Source of the DNA: Johnsonella ignava ATCC 51276
GTDB lineage: Bacteria > Bacillota > Clostridia > Lachnospirales > Lachnospiraceae
Length of the DNA: 64,000 nt
Assembly (NCBI RefSeq): GCF_000235445.1
Contig: NZ_JH378829.1
Location: 47,988 to 111,987, forward strand
Direction: 5' to 3'
Of this stretch, positions 18,520 to 26,487 are shown piece after piece. How positions within the stretch are numbered: position 1 is the stretch's first letter; the number at the start of each line of letters is the position of its first letter. The position numbers and the translations under genes were made by a program. Under the pieces are notes generated by a model. That model searched no databases. It had not been told where the DNA came from and saw nothing but the letters and a program-made list of their open reading frames with translations.

Positions 18520-19308
18520 TTAAGACAAAAGGGATCTGTCTGAAAGCATCTCATCAGTTGCAGCATACAGCTTCATTATATCCTGTATTGTCATACCCTT
18601 TCTTTCATCACCTTCAAGCACTTTTATAATGCTGCCTCCTGCCATAACCAGGGTCTTATTGCCGTATTCCATAGCATTTTGTATATTATGTGTAATCATA
18701 AGCGTGGTTATTTTATCTTTTTCAACTATATTTTTTGTAATTTCAAGTATCTGCCTGCTTGTCTTAGGATCAAGTGCTGCCGTATGCTCATCAAGTAAAA
18801 GAAGCTCCGGAGTTTTAAGAGTCGCCATTAAAAGCGTAAGTGCCTGCCTCTGACCTCCGCTTAAAAGCCCCACCTCCGATTTAAGCCTGTTTTCAAGTCC
18901 CAGCCCTAACTGTTCACATGCCTGCTTAAAGAGTTTATGGTCTTTTTTTCTTACCCCAAATCCGAACCTTATACTTTTGCCACGGCTATATGCAAGTCCG
19001 AGATTTTCTTCAATAGTCATATGCGGTGCAGTTCCCTTTAAAGGGTCCTGAAAAAGCCTGCCTATAAACCTCGCCCTTCTATGTTCTTTCATATATGTTA
19101 TATCTTTTCCGTTGTTTATTATGCTGCCCTCATATACCTCTATACTGCCCGCAATAGAATTAAGCAATGTGCTTTTTCCCGCACCGTTGCTTCCTATAAC
19201 TGTAATAAAATCTCCATCATTAATTGTAAGATTTATTGAATCAAGTGCAATCTTTTCATTTACTGTATTCTCGTTAAATATTACTTTAAGATTTTTTATT
19301 TCCAGCAT
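18520..19308 (-). CDS. ABC transporter ATP-binding protein (TrpZ-like)
   Basis: A 262-residue ABC ATPase. Visible are the Walker A GSNGAGKSTLLNSI (about residue 39), Q-loop RLFQDPLKG, signature LLSGGQRQALTLLMA, Walker B LLLLDEHTAALDP and the H-loop LMITHN. SD GGAGG lies before the ATG, inside the end of the permease gene; the two overlap by 23 bp. With its permease and a lipoprotein it forms an importer of the TrpXYZ family, thought to carry tryptophan or another aromatic amino acid. Confidence 0.88.
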   Translation of the reverse strand: MLEIKNLKVIFNENTVNEKIALDSINLTINDGDFITVIGSNGAGKSTLLNSIAGSIEVYEGSIINNGKDITYMKEHRRARFIGRLFQDPLKGTAPHMTIEENLGLAYSRGKSIRFGFGVRKKDHKLFKQACEQLGLGLENRLKSEVGLLSGGQRQALTLLMATLKTPELLLLDEHTAALDPKTSRQILEITKNIVEKDKITTLMITHNIQNAMEYGNKTLVMAGGSIIKVLEGDERKGMTIQDIMKLYAATDEMLSDRSLLS

Positions 19309-20194
19309 GGCGCTTCCTCCATTTTAGAAATTCAGACCTGGCAAGAGGCAGACTTATTGCAGCAACAGCCATAACCGCACTAAAAAGTTTAAGTCCTGTT
19401 ACAGGCAATCCGAGCTGATATGCCTTTGCAAGCATTATACGATAAATCACTGCACCTACACATACTGCAATCAGATTTCTTAATATACCTCGTCTTCCTA
19501 CCACTGCCTCACCTATAATTATACTCGCAAGTGCCAAAACAAGCATACCCACACCAACACTGTGAGCAGCGTTGCCATTATACTGTGCATACAAAGCACC
19601 TGAAAACGCAACAATGGCATTGCACATGGCAAATCCCAGGATTTTCATAGCATCGGTATTTATACTTGAGCTTCTTACCATAGCTTCATTATCGCCTGTC
19701 GCTCTAAGTGAAAGCCCTATCTGTGTCTTTAAAAAAATATATATTGCAGCTACAAGTATCAATGTAATAAACAGCAAAAACACAAGCTTTCCAAGAGAAG
19801 TTCCGTTAAACAAAAGCTTATTTTCAGCAAATGTAAAAACGGTCTTTTTCCCATAAAAGTTTATAGTCGGACTTAAGCCCATAATCATAAGATTTATTGA
19901 ATAAAGTCCTGTCATAGTAAGAATCCCTGCCAGTATCTCATGTATTTTCAATTTTGTATGCAGTATGCCTGTAACCACACCTGCTGCCGTTCCACCCAAT
20001 ACTCCCATTACTATCCCTGTAACAGGGTTACCTTCAACTGTCCAGACAGCACTGTAGGCAAGACCTGTTACAAAGCTACCGTCAACTGTAAGATCAGGCA
20101 GATTAAGAACTCTGAAAGCTATAAATAACCCTAATGAAAGTACTGCAAATATAAGCCCGAGTTCTATACTCTGAATTAATGCTGAAAAAGCCAT
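19286..20194 (-). CDS. ABC transporter permease (TrpY-like)
   Basis: A 302-residue hydrophobic protein with about eight membrane segments, of the branched-chain-type permease family (LSLGLFIAFRVLNLPDLTVDGSF at the N-terminus, IIIGEAVVGRRGILRNLIAV near the end). It forms the channel with the ATPase encoded just downstream, whose start it overlaps, and with the lipoprotein encoded 18 bp upstream. The N-terminal DLTVDGSF motif is characteristic of the permease that accompanies TrpX-type binding proteins. Confidence 0.85.
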   Translation of the reverse strand: MAFSALIQSIELGLIFAVLSLGLFIAFRVLNLPDLTVDGSFVTGLAYSAVWTVEGNPVTGIVMGVLGGTAAGVVTGILHTKLKIHEILAGILTMTGLYSINLMIMGLSPTINFYGKKTVFTFAENKLLFNGTSLGKLVFLLFITLILVAAIYIFLKTQIGLSLRATGDNEAMVRSSSINTDAMKILGFAMCNAIVAFSGALYAQYNGNAAHSVGVGMLVLALASIIIGEAVVGRRGILRNLIAVCVGAVIYRIMLAKAYQLGLPVTGLKLFSAVMAVAAISLPLARSEFLKWRKRHAGNKKS

Positions 20195-20212
20195 TTTATT
20201 ATTCCCTTATCA

Positions 20213-21340
20213 TTACTGTTTATTTTTAATTTCCTTAAATTTAGGATCATTTTTTATATCATCTGGAATTTCGATTCCAAGTTCTTTCGCAGTATCAGTA
20301 TTTACATAGATATACAAATCATCTTTAAATACCTTTACCGGTATATTTTCAACCTTTTCCCCTTTAAGTACCTTATCAACCATGCGTGCCGTTTCTTTAC
20401 CAAGGTCGGTATAATCAATTCCCAGTGTAGCAAAACCTCCGTCCATTACCATAGAATCGGCACCTACATAAATCGGTTTCTTTGCTGCTATAACCTCCTT
20501 CATAAGTATAGGCATAGCCTCAGCCACCGTATTGTCATTTGCCACAAAAAGCATATCTACTTTTCCCAATATGGTATTTGCAGCCATCTGAAGATCTGCA
20601 CTTGAAGCAATACCTGTCTCTTCAAGTTTCAGACTATTATCATCACAAAATTTTTTAAGCTTGTTAAGATTGCTTACAGAATTGTCCTCACCCGGATTAT
20701 ATATATAACCTACACTCTTTACATCAGGAGTTATTTTAAGTGCAAGCTCCATAATCTTTTCAACATTTACCGCATCGGTAGTTCCCGTCATTCCTTTATC
20801 AGTAATGTTATAATCAGTTACAACTCCTGCCTTTACAGGATCGGTAACTGCACAAAATATAACAGGTGTAGTTTTAGTAAGAGGCATTGCAGCCTGTGCT
20901 ACCGGTGTTGTAATTGCAACAACTATATCCTGTTTATCACTATCAAAATTTTGAACTATCGTAGGTATATTCGACATCTCACCATTGGCATTCTTAAAAT
21001 TAATCTCACAGTTTTTGCCGTCTTCATAACCAAGTTCTTTCATTTCACTTGAAAATGAATCATAAATTATATTTAATGATGTATGTTCCATAAGCTGTAT
21101 AACACCTATCTTAGGTAAATCTTTTTTATCGGAAACATCTTCTTTTGTGCTGTTTTCAACGTTTTTATCCGCTGAATCCGACTTTTGTGCAGAGCTTTCA
21201 TTGTTCACTTGTACACTCTCATTTTGAGAATCCGCCTTATCCTTACGAGGTGTACATCCTGATGCGATAAAAACTGCCATTGCCGCTGTAAGTATTCCAT
21301 ATAAAGCCTTTGTTAACATATCTTTCTTTAATAAATTCAT
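20213..21340 (-). CDS. ABC transporter substrate-binding lipoprotein (TrpX-like)
   Basis: A 375-residue lipoprotein with a signal peptide ending in IASGC, so Cys is lipidated and the protein sits on the outer face of the membrane. A charged linker precedes the periplasmic-binding-protein fold (IGVIQLMEHTSLNIIYDSF, VAITTPVAQAA, GYIYNPGEDNS, GGFATLGIDYTDLG), which is the ABC_sub_bind/TrpX family pattern. SD GGAGGACAAATTT precedes the ATG. A T-box leader upstream indicates induction when a particular tRNA is uncharged, so the ligand should be an amino acid; tryptophan is the best guess. Confidence 0.85.
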   Translation of the reverse strand: MNLLKKDMLTKALYGILTAAMAVFIASGCTPRKDKADSQNESVQVNNESSAQKSDSADKNVENSTKEDVSDKKDLPKIGVIQLMEHTSLNIIYDSFSSEMKELGYEDGKNCEINFKNANGEMSNIPTIVQNFDSDKQDIVVAITTPVAQAAMPLTKTTPVIFCAVTDPVKAGVVTDYNITDKGMTGTTDAVNVEKIMELALKITPDVKSVGYIYNPGEDNSVSNLNKLKKFCDDNSLKLEETGIASSADLQMAANTILGKVDMLFVANDNTVAEAMPILMKEVIAAKKPIYVGADSMVMDGGFATLGIDYTDLGKETARMVDKVLKGEKVENIPVKVFKDDLYIYVNTDTAKELGIEIPDDIKNDPKFKEIKNKQ

Positions 21341-21398
21341 AAATTTGTCCTCCTTAAACTACATTAAATATTGATTAAATTAATTTTTTAAAATTTGC

Positions 21399-21431
21399 AA
21401 AAAAAAAGCCTGTCCCTGTAAAAGGACAAGC
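21399..21431 (-). terminator. T-box attenuator terminator
   Basis: On the minus strand an 8-bp stem (GCTTGTCC with GGACAGGC, one G-U pair) is followed by a run of at least seven T. It directly follows the T-box motif and would stop transcription before the transporter genes when the cognate tRNA is charged. Confidence 0.88.
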
Positions 21432-21661
21432 ATAGCCTGCGGTACCACCTTTTTTAGTAATAAAATTACTCTCTCTTGTGAAGATGCCAACACATCCTCT
21501 GCTTTTTAACGGAAGCCTCCGTACTGGGATACTCACCTAATTAGCTTAAGCTTTCATCAGTCCCTCATGGGTCCATTTACAAATCGTCATCTCTATCGGA
21601 TTTCCAGCAACACCGATTCTCTGTAAGCAACTAAAATGTTTTATTTCCCAATCAGCGGTTT
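21399..21661 (-). promoter_or_regulatory. T-box leader of the TrpXYZ-like operon
   Basis: Reading the minus strand from about 21661, a long Stem I region contains the AGAGA motif and a distal loop of normal form (CAGAGAATCGGTGTTGCTGG). The antiterminator motif AGGTGGTACCGC is at 21450-21439, and a terminator follows. A UGG triplet flanked by A residues (21575-21573) lies where the specifier loop is expected, which would read tryptophan. The antiterminator variable base is U (UGGU), which pairs with an A discriminator; bacterial tRNA-Trp usually has G, so the specifier remains provisional. Confidence 0.88.
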
Positions 21662-21667
21662 TACGGC

Positions 21668-21696
21668 ATAATACACTAAAAAAATAAAGCTGTCAA
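21668..21696 (-). promoter_or_regulatory. Sigma-A promoter of the T-box operon
   Basis: TTGACA (21696-21691), a 17-bp spacer and TATTAT (21673-21668) on the minus strand, placing the transcript start near 21661, just before the T-box Stem I. Confidence 0.82.
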
Positions 21697-21889
21697 TAGT
21701 TTTGTGAATTTTATTTTACATAATCCCGTCTTCCATCGAAGTACAATGATAAGAAACTGTAAGAAAAAAGAGAGGATGAAACAGCCGGGGCATGGAAGCT
21801 GTAAAAGTGCGAATCTGTGACACTTGTAATTAAATAAAACTTTGATAAACCTCAAAAATGCCGGATTTTTAAGCAACATATTGCAAAAC

Positions 21890-21931
21890 AAAAATTCCCT
21901 ATAGCACTTGTATTACAAGCACTATGAGGGA
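21890..21931 (-). terminator. Terminator of the small membrane protein gene
   Basis: On the minus strand a long stem (TCCCT...AGGGA with CATAGTGCTTGT pairing through some G-U pairs) is followed by TTTTTGTTTT. It lies about 55 bp past the stop of the gene ending at 21987. Confidence 0.7.
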
Positions 21932-21986
21932 TTATATTTTACTTCAGTGTAGAATACAGTTTTTTATACAGAGATTGCATGCAGTT

Positions 21987-22256
21987 TTATTTTAAAGAAA
22001 AGGCATTAAGTATCACTGAAGCAATGACAAATATCCATAAAGCTTTGCTTACTGTAGGCATAACATCCATTAATCCTGTTATATTTCCTTTTACAGCCAT
22101 CAAGGAACTATCACTGTAAAAGGCACAAACGGTTAATGCAGTAAGTCCTAAACTTATAAATCTTAAAAATTTAGTTTCCCTGTTTTTTATTTTTTGATTG
22201 ATATTTAATACAGTTGCTATTAAAGTTCCCAAGACTAAAATTAATATAAACCACAT
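21987..22256 (-). CDS. Small three-helix membrane protein of unknown function
   Basis: I chose the ATG at 22256, with AATGAGGTG as SD; an in-frame ATG 12 bases earlier lies within that site. The 89-residue product (MWFILILVLGTLIATVLN...) has three predicted membrane helices, with a short basic loop (KIKNRETK) after the first. I do not recognise the family. It has its own terminator and stands alone between the T-box operon and the NfeD/SPFH genes. Confidence 0.6.
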   Translation of the reverse strand: MWFILILVLGTLIATVLNINQKIKNRETKFLRFISLGLTALTVCAFYSDSSLMAVKGNITGLMDVMPTVSKALWIFVIASVILNAFSLK

Positions 22257-22393
22257 TTTGCACCTCATTAATAAAATTATCTTTGTAAATTTGTAGTTTA
22301 AAGACTTTAATTACAATATATCTCAAATGACAGGCATATTGTACCATAGGAGGTGGTAAAAGAAAAGAAAAAATCAGAAAAAAGTTTAATAAA

Positions 22394-22554
22394 TAATCCA
22401 CAAAATTTTTGCTCGGGGTGTAATAGCCTTATAGCATGTGGATAATTAAAATTTTTTCAAAGCAAGCTGTGGATAGTTTAGAAAAAATCGAAAATAACTG
22501 AAGGTGGCAAAATAAAAATAAATTTATTCTTCACCGCTGCCGTCATATGGATAA
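22394..22554. promoter_or_regulatory. Cluster of DnaA-box-like sites
   Basis: Four 9-mers resemble the DnaA box TTATCCACA: TAATCCACA (22394-22402, one mismatch), TGTGGATAA (22437-22445, perfect on the minus strand), TGTGGATAG (22468-22476, one mismatch) and TATGGATAA (22546-22554, one mismatch). The last ends three bases before the -35 of the promoter at 22557. There is no dnaA or dnaN gene near, so this is more likely a regulatory or titration site than oriC. Confidence 0.5.
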
Positions 22555-22556
22555 AG

Positions 22557-22585
22557 TGGACATAGAAATTCTTTAGTGGTATAAT
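22557..22585 (+). promoter_or_regulatory. Sigma-A promoter of the NfeD/SPFH operon
   Basis: TGGACA (22557-22562), 17-bp spacer, TATAAT (22580-22585). The transcript would start near 22592, giving a 5' leader of about 215 bases before the NfeD-like gene. Confidence 0.7.
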
Positions 22586-22651
22586 TTAAATTGTAAAGCA
22601 GTCTAAAAATATTCATAAACAGCACTCGTAAAATACGGTATGATTCTGCCC

Positions 22652-22676
22652 GTTATAGCGACTTTGCCGCTATAAC
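22652..22676 (+). other. Perfect hairpin in the NfeD leader
   Basis: GTTATAGCG (22652-22660) pairs perfectly with CGCTATAAC (22668-22676) around a 7-base loop, inside the 5' leader. No T-run follows, so it is not an intrinsic terminator; it may stabilise or regulate the mRNA. Confidence 0.55.
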
Positions 22677-22808
22677 ACAGACTAAAATCAAGTATTTTTG
22701 CCTGCATCTAATATGTGTATATTTTAGTGCCGTTATGCAGATATGTATATACAGGTTATGGCTGTGAATATTTAAAAAATAAGCTTTACATGAAAGGAGG
22801 ATACTGTT

Positions 22809-23210
22809 TTGCTTTGGGGAATATTATTTGCAGTATTTGTGCTGATAGAGATAATTATACCCGCTCTTGTATCGGTGTGGTTTGCGGCAGCGGCACTGAT
22901 AATGGTATTTATATCACCCTTTATAACTGAACCTATATATCAGATGCTGATATTTTCAGTGATGTCGCTTACTTTTCTGTTGTCATTTAGAAATCTCTGC
23001 CGCAGCTATATGAAGCCAAAAGATAAACTAAGGCAGGAGGAAGTTACTATAAACAGGATAGTTGAATCTGAAAAGGATACATGCCTGTATGAGGTGAAAT
23101 ATAAAGGCGCTATATGGTCTGCAAGAGGCGCTGAAGGATATATGCCGGGAGATTGTGCATTTATCGAATCCTTCGACGGAAATAAAATAATACTTGGAAA
23201 GAAGGTATAA
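22809..23210 (+). CDS. NfeD-like membrane protein
   Basis: A 133-residue protein starting at TTG, supported by a near-perfect SD (AAAGGAGG) eight bases before it. Two or three membrane helices fill the first 70 residues (LWGILFAVFVLIEIIIPALV...). A small OB-fold-like domain follows (YEVKYKGAIWSARG, PGDCAFIESFDGNKIILGKKV), the NfeD pattern. NfeD proteins partner SPFH/flotillin proteins, and the gene for one starts two bases after this stop. Membrane quality control or microdomain organisation is the usual role. Confidence 0.85.
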   Translation: MLWGILFAVFVLIEIIIPALVSVWFAAAALIMVFISPFITEPIYQMLIFSVMSLTFLLSFRNLCRSYMKPKDKLRQEEVTINRIVESEKDTCLYEVKYKGAIWSARGAEGYMPGDCAFIESFDGNKIILGKKV

Positions 23211-23212
23211 AT

Positions 23213-24142
23213 ATGGGTTGGGGAATTATAATTGTAATTTTAGCAGTAATAATAGTTATAACATTTAAATCAGTAAGGATAGTTCCTGAGTCAAGAGTAT
23301 TTGTAGTTGAGCGACTTGGTAAATATTCACAGAGTCTGCATTCAGGGCTTCACTTTACAAATCCTATATTTGACAGGATTGCACTTGTAATATCACTAAA
23401 AGAGCAGGTGGTTGATTTTCCGCCACAGCCCGTAATAACAAAGGATAATGCAACTATGCAGATAGACACTATAGTTTATTTTCAAGTTACCGATCCAAGA
23501 TTATATACTTATGGTGTTGAACGTCCTATTGCTGCGATTGAAAACCTGACTGCAACGACGCTTAGAAATATAATAGGCGATATGACGGTTGATCAGACCC
23601 TTACATCAAGAGATACGATCAATACAACTATGAGAATGGAACTTGATGAAGCCACGGACCCGTGGGGCATAAAAGTAAACCGTGTTGAGCTTAAAAGCAT
23701 ACTCCCTCCACAGGACATAAGAGTTGCTATGGAAAAAGAAATGAAGGCGGAAAGAGAAAAAAGAGCGAATATACTTGAGGCACAGGCTAAAAAAGAAAGT
23801 GCCATACTTGTTGCTGAAGGTGCAAAACAAGCCGCAATACTTAATGCAGAAGCCGCTAAGGAGACTGCTATAAAGAAAGCGGAAGGTCAGGCACAGGCAA
23901 TACTTGAAGTGCAGAGGGCAAAGGCTGAGAGTATCAAACTTCTTAATGAATCAAATCCTTCACATGCAGTAATTGCATTAAAAGGAATGGAAACTTTTGA
24001 AAAGGTATCTGACGGACAGTCAACAAAGATAATCATACCAAGCAATCTTCAAAATCTCGCCGGTATGGTAACAAGCTTTGCGGAAATGAATGAAAAATAT
24101 ACTGCAGATACCAAACAGAATACAGAGAATCCTGAGCTTTAA
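23213..24142 (+). CDS. SPFH/Band 7 protein (stomatin/QmcA-like)
   Basis: A 309-residue protein with one N-terminal membrane helix (residues 2-20), then the SPFH domain with VPESRVFVVERLGKYSQSLH and DNATMQIDTIVYFQVTDPRLY. A long Ala/Glu/Lys coiled coil (about residues 175-245, EREKRANILEAQAKKESAIL) leads to the C-terminal ATKIIIPSNL-like segment. Such proteins oligomerise into membrane cages and often regulate proteases. It is translationally linked to the NfeD gene. Confidence 0.9.
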   Translation: MGWGIIIVILAVIIVITFKSVRIVPESRVFVVERLGKYSQSLHSGLHFTNPIFDRIALVISLKEQVVDFPPQPVITKDNATMQIDTIVYFQVTDPRLYTYGVERPIAAIENLTATTLRNIIGDMTVDQTLTSRDTINTTMRMELDEATDPWGIKVNRVELKSILPPQDIRVAMEKEMKAEREKRANILEAQAKKESAILVAEGAKQAAILNAEAAKETAIKKAEGQAQAILEVQRAKAESIKLLNESNPSHAVIALKGMETFEKVSDGQSTKIIIPSNLQNLAGMVTSFAEMNEKYTADTKQNTENPEL

Positions 24143-24240
24143 ACGGCTTTTTGTAAATTTGTAAATCTTATAAATTCGCTTTTTATTCTAAAAGCAATCA
24201 TTAACATTAATATATAGAAATGTGTGCCGCAAGGTGCACT

Positions 24241-24286
24241 ACAGTAAAGACCGGGCAGGTGCATTTACCTGTCCGGTCTTTACTGT
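24241..24286. terminator. Long hairpin between convergent genes
   Basis: A 20-bp stem with one G-U pair (24241-24260 with 24267-24286) and a 6-base loop lies between the SPFH gene (plus) and the DUF1275 gene (minus). It is symmetrical enough to act in both directions, although no long T-run follows on either side. Confidence 0.75.
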
Positions 24287-24304
24287 AATATTCAAATACC
24301 TGTT

Positions 24305-25180
24305 TTAATCTTTATAAAGAGGCAAAAACTTTATTTGAACAGCCTCCTCCTTAAACATCATAATGAGACATATTATTAAAAATATTGCAGCAGTCCATAT
24401 AGAATAAAGTCCTGCTCTTTTTGATATAATTGCACCAAAAGCGGCACCTACCGCAAACATAAATATTATAAAAAAATAATGCAGGCTTGTGATAAGCATA
24501 TTTGTATTTTTAGCAACATGATATTTGCATAAAAGTGTGGTTGCAGTTCTTAAATTACCTATACACATAGTAGTAGCAAAAGGATTGCCTCTGAATTTAT
24601 TAAAAGCAACAATCTGCATAGCACATATAAATGACAGAAGCATATTGGCAGGTGAATCAAGCTCATGGGGCAGAAATCCTGATATAATCATAAATGCTAT
24701 TTCTATAATAAGCACAATCTGCCTCCAATGTATATTTTTATTATTCTTAAAATGAATCTCTATCCTTTGTGCAGTATAAGCTCCTGATATAAAGGCAAAA
24801 AGCGGCAGTATATAGTGCGGTATTTTTGAAAAATTCCCCTCAGAAAGGCTCTGTGCAAGCATTACTATATTTCCGGTCTGTGCATTTACATAGACCCTGC
24901 CCCTTAAAATATATGAATAAGCATCCTGGAATCCCCCTGCCAATGTGAGAAGACAGGCTATACGCATGGATTCGGACATCTGTTTTTTTGCCGGACTGCC
25001 TGTATCTCTGAAAATCCGTTTTTTGCCGGAACTGACTGTATCCATGGAAAGCTTTTTTTTGCCCGGACTGCCTATATCTGTGGATATCTCTTTTTTAACC
25101 TGACTATCCGCAGGTTTAGCGGCAAAATCTGCCATGCCAGTATTATCTACGTCATTTTCAGTATAATAATTACTATCCAT
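24305..25180 (-). CDS. YoaK/DUF1275 family membrane protein with repeat-bearing N-terminus
   Basis: A 291-residue protein. From about residue 68 it matches DUF1275 (LTLAGGFQDAYSYILRGRVYVNAQTGNIVMLAQ, where Asn-Ala-Gln-Thr-Gly-Asn is the family hallmark) and has about six membrane helices. The family's function is unknown; transport is suspected. The N-terminal cytoplasmic extension carries three 12-residue repeats (KK..DIGSPG type, residues 29-64), which ordinary members lack. No operon partner is close. Confidence 0.82.
   Translation of the reverse strand: MDSNYYTENDVDNTGMADFAAKPADSQVKKEISTDIGSPGKKKLSMDTVSSGKKRIFRDTGSPAKKQMSESMRIACLLTLAGGFQDAYSYILRGRVYVNAQTGNIVMLAQSLSEGNFSKIPHYILPLFAFISGAYTAQRIEIHFKNNKNIHWRQIVLIIEIAFMIISGFLPHELDSPANMLLSFICAMQIVAFNKFRGNPFATTMCIGNLRTATTLLCKYHVAKNTNMLITSLHYFFIIFMFAVGAAFGAIISKRAGLYSIWTAAIFLIICLIMMFKEEAVQIKFLPLYKD
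24989..25096 (-). repeat. Three 36-bp coding repeats
   Basis: The DNA encodes KKEISTDIGSPG, KKKLSMDTVSSG and KKRIFRDTGSPA in tandem at the N-terminus of the DUF1275 protein. The unit is a multiple of three, so copy-number changes would stay in frame. Confidence 0.7.
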
Positions 25181-25582
25181 TAAAACTCCTAAAATCTATT
25201 CATTATTTTAAATATATGTTTTTTATAAATATATACTTTATAAAAAGATATGCTTTTATAAAGGTATATGCTTTTAAAGTAAAATAGATGGTTATTTACT
25301 ATGACCTTGCTATTATACAATATACACTGTTAGAGTGCAAATTATAGAGAGGGTTTTACTGTTAAATATAACTTTAATAAAATAATACTTTAATCATCAT
25401 TTTCTTAGCTGGATGTGCATGACATCTGCTAAACATTATGTATGATACATATTAAAGGTAAAATCGCCTACGATTTTTGCAGGAAAATACTTAATCAGTC
25501 TTTCCTTTAAAAATATCCAAGGCTAAAATTTGCAAAATGATGTCTGTTTTATAAATTTCTTCTTTCTACTTGAGAATATTTA
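25181..25582. other. AT-rich intergenic region without a gene
   Basis: Between the divergent DUF1275 and 3D-domain genes the sequence is strongly AT-rich. It contains several near-repeats of the form TATATGCTTTTATAAAG (25210-25280). A c-di-AMP riboswitch, sometimes found before cell-wall hydrolase genes, was looked for and not recognised. Confidence 0.5.
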
Positions 25583-25611
25583 TTGACAATTAATATTTCT
25601 GTAATTATAAT
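25583..25611 (+). promoter_or_regulatory. Perfect consensus sigma-A promoter
   Basis: TTGACA (25583-25588), exactly 17 bp, TATAAT (25606-25611). The start near 25618 gives an 89-base leader that contains a short inverted repeat (ATGGG...CCCAT, about 25619-25655). Expression of the 3D-domain gene should be strong. Confidence 0.88.
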
Positions 25612-25706
25612 GTAACAGATGGGAAATTTATTAAATATTACCCATTACAGATATAACTCTAAACAGCATGACATTACAAGATGTCCTTTTAAACACGGAG
25701 GTGTAG

Positions 25707-26195
25707 ATGAAAAAATCTGCAATAAAAATACTGGCTTTAAGCCTTACAGCACTGACAGTATTTCCAAACACGGCATTTGCCGCAAAGCAGAATGGCAGTG
25801 CGTCAAAGCAGGCTACATTGGAAGAGATAGTTCCGCCTGCGCCAACAACTGTAAATACTTCGTCAAACGAAATTTACAGCAAGGAAACACCGGTTACAAA
25901 AACCTCTCAAACAGGCAAATATCTTGGTAAGTTTATAACTACAGGTTACTGTGATAGTACGCCGGACAAATTAAAGAAAACCGCAAGTGGAGTTTATCCT
26001 AAAAAAAATCACACTGTTTCAGCAGATTGGAGTGTACTCCCAAATGGTTCAAAAATTAGAATAGGCAACAGCGATATAGTATATACTGTTGAAGATACAG
26101 GTGTTTACGGCAACTGGGTTGATATATTTTACGATACTCCAGAAATTGCACATTCACATGGAGAGCAGTATCTGGATATCTATCTTGTGGAATAG
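25707..26195 (+). CDS. Secreted 3D-domain protein (cell-wall related)
   Basis: A 162-residue protein with a signal peptide (cleavage likely after NTAFA, residue 26), a linker of about 45 residues, and a 3D domain: FITTGYCDSTPDKL, TASGVYPKKNHTVSADWSVLP, YTVEDTGVYGNWVDIFYD. The three conserved Asp residues name the family, a double-psi barrel related to MltA lytic transglycosylases and Rpf/YabE/YocH-type proteins. It probably cleaves or remodels peptidoglycan. SD GGAGGTG is optimal. It has its own promoter and terminator. Confidence 0.88.
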   Translation: MKKSAIKILALSLTALTVFPNTAFAAKQNGSASKQATLEEIVPPAPTTVNTSSNEIYSKETPVTKTSQTGKYLGKFITTGYCDSTPDKLKKTASGVYPKKNHTVSADWSVLPNGSKIRIGNSDIVYTVEDTGVYGNWVDIFYDTPEIAHSHGEQYLDIYLVE

Positions 26196-26310
26196 CTATT
26201 TCATGTCAGCTTAGTATACACTACAGTTTTATATGGATCTCATATTTGCTGTGCTGTAGTACGATACGGCAGGCTTAGCCATGCTGTAAAATAAACCGGA
26301 TAATTATAGT

Positions 26311-26370
26311 AAAAGCCCCGTATATGATATCTACCCGGAATTCTAAATACATATCATATACGGGGCTTTT
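26311..26370. terminator. Bidirectional terminator
   Basis: A 20-bp perfect stem (26311-26330 with 26351-26370; AAAAGCCCCG arm) is flanked by T-rich DNA on both strands. It serves the 3D-domain gene on the plus strand and the L,D-transpeptidase gene on the minus strand. Confidence 0.88.
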
Positions 26371-26395
26371 GTTTTTATTATATAATTTGATGTAG

Positions 26396-26458
26396 GTGTC
26401 AAAAGATAATAAATTCTCTTGCAAGCAAGCTTGCATTGAATTTTTGTACTTTTGACAC
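26396..26458. other. Nested palindromic element
   Basis: A 10-bp perfect inverted repeat GTGTCAAAAG / CTTTTGACAC (26396-26405, 26449-26458) encloses a second palindrome TGCAAGCAAGCTTGCA (26420-26435). It lies 30 bp after the stop of the L,D-transpeptidase gene and is separate from the terminator at 26311-26370. Role unknown. Confidence 0.55.
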
Positions 26459-26487
26459 TTGTATCATAATTTACTTTATAAAATCTA

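Noticed and set aside
21676..21891. 71-residue minus-strand ORF in the T-box upstream region
   Set aside because: It overlaps the operon promoter and has neither SD nor protein-like composition.
22346..22445. Possible 30-residue Cys-containing peptide starting at GTG after AGGAGG
   Set aside because: The SD would overlap the start codon, and the frame ends inside a DnaA-box-like site. There is no independent support.
22394..22554. Chromosomal origin of replication
   Set aside because: DnaA-box-like sites exist, but there is no dnaA, dnaN or clear unwinding element; a regulatory site is more likely.
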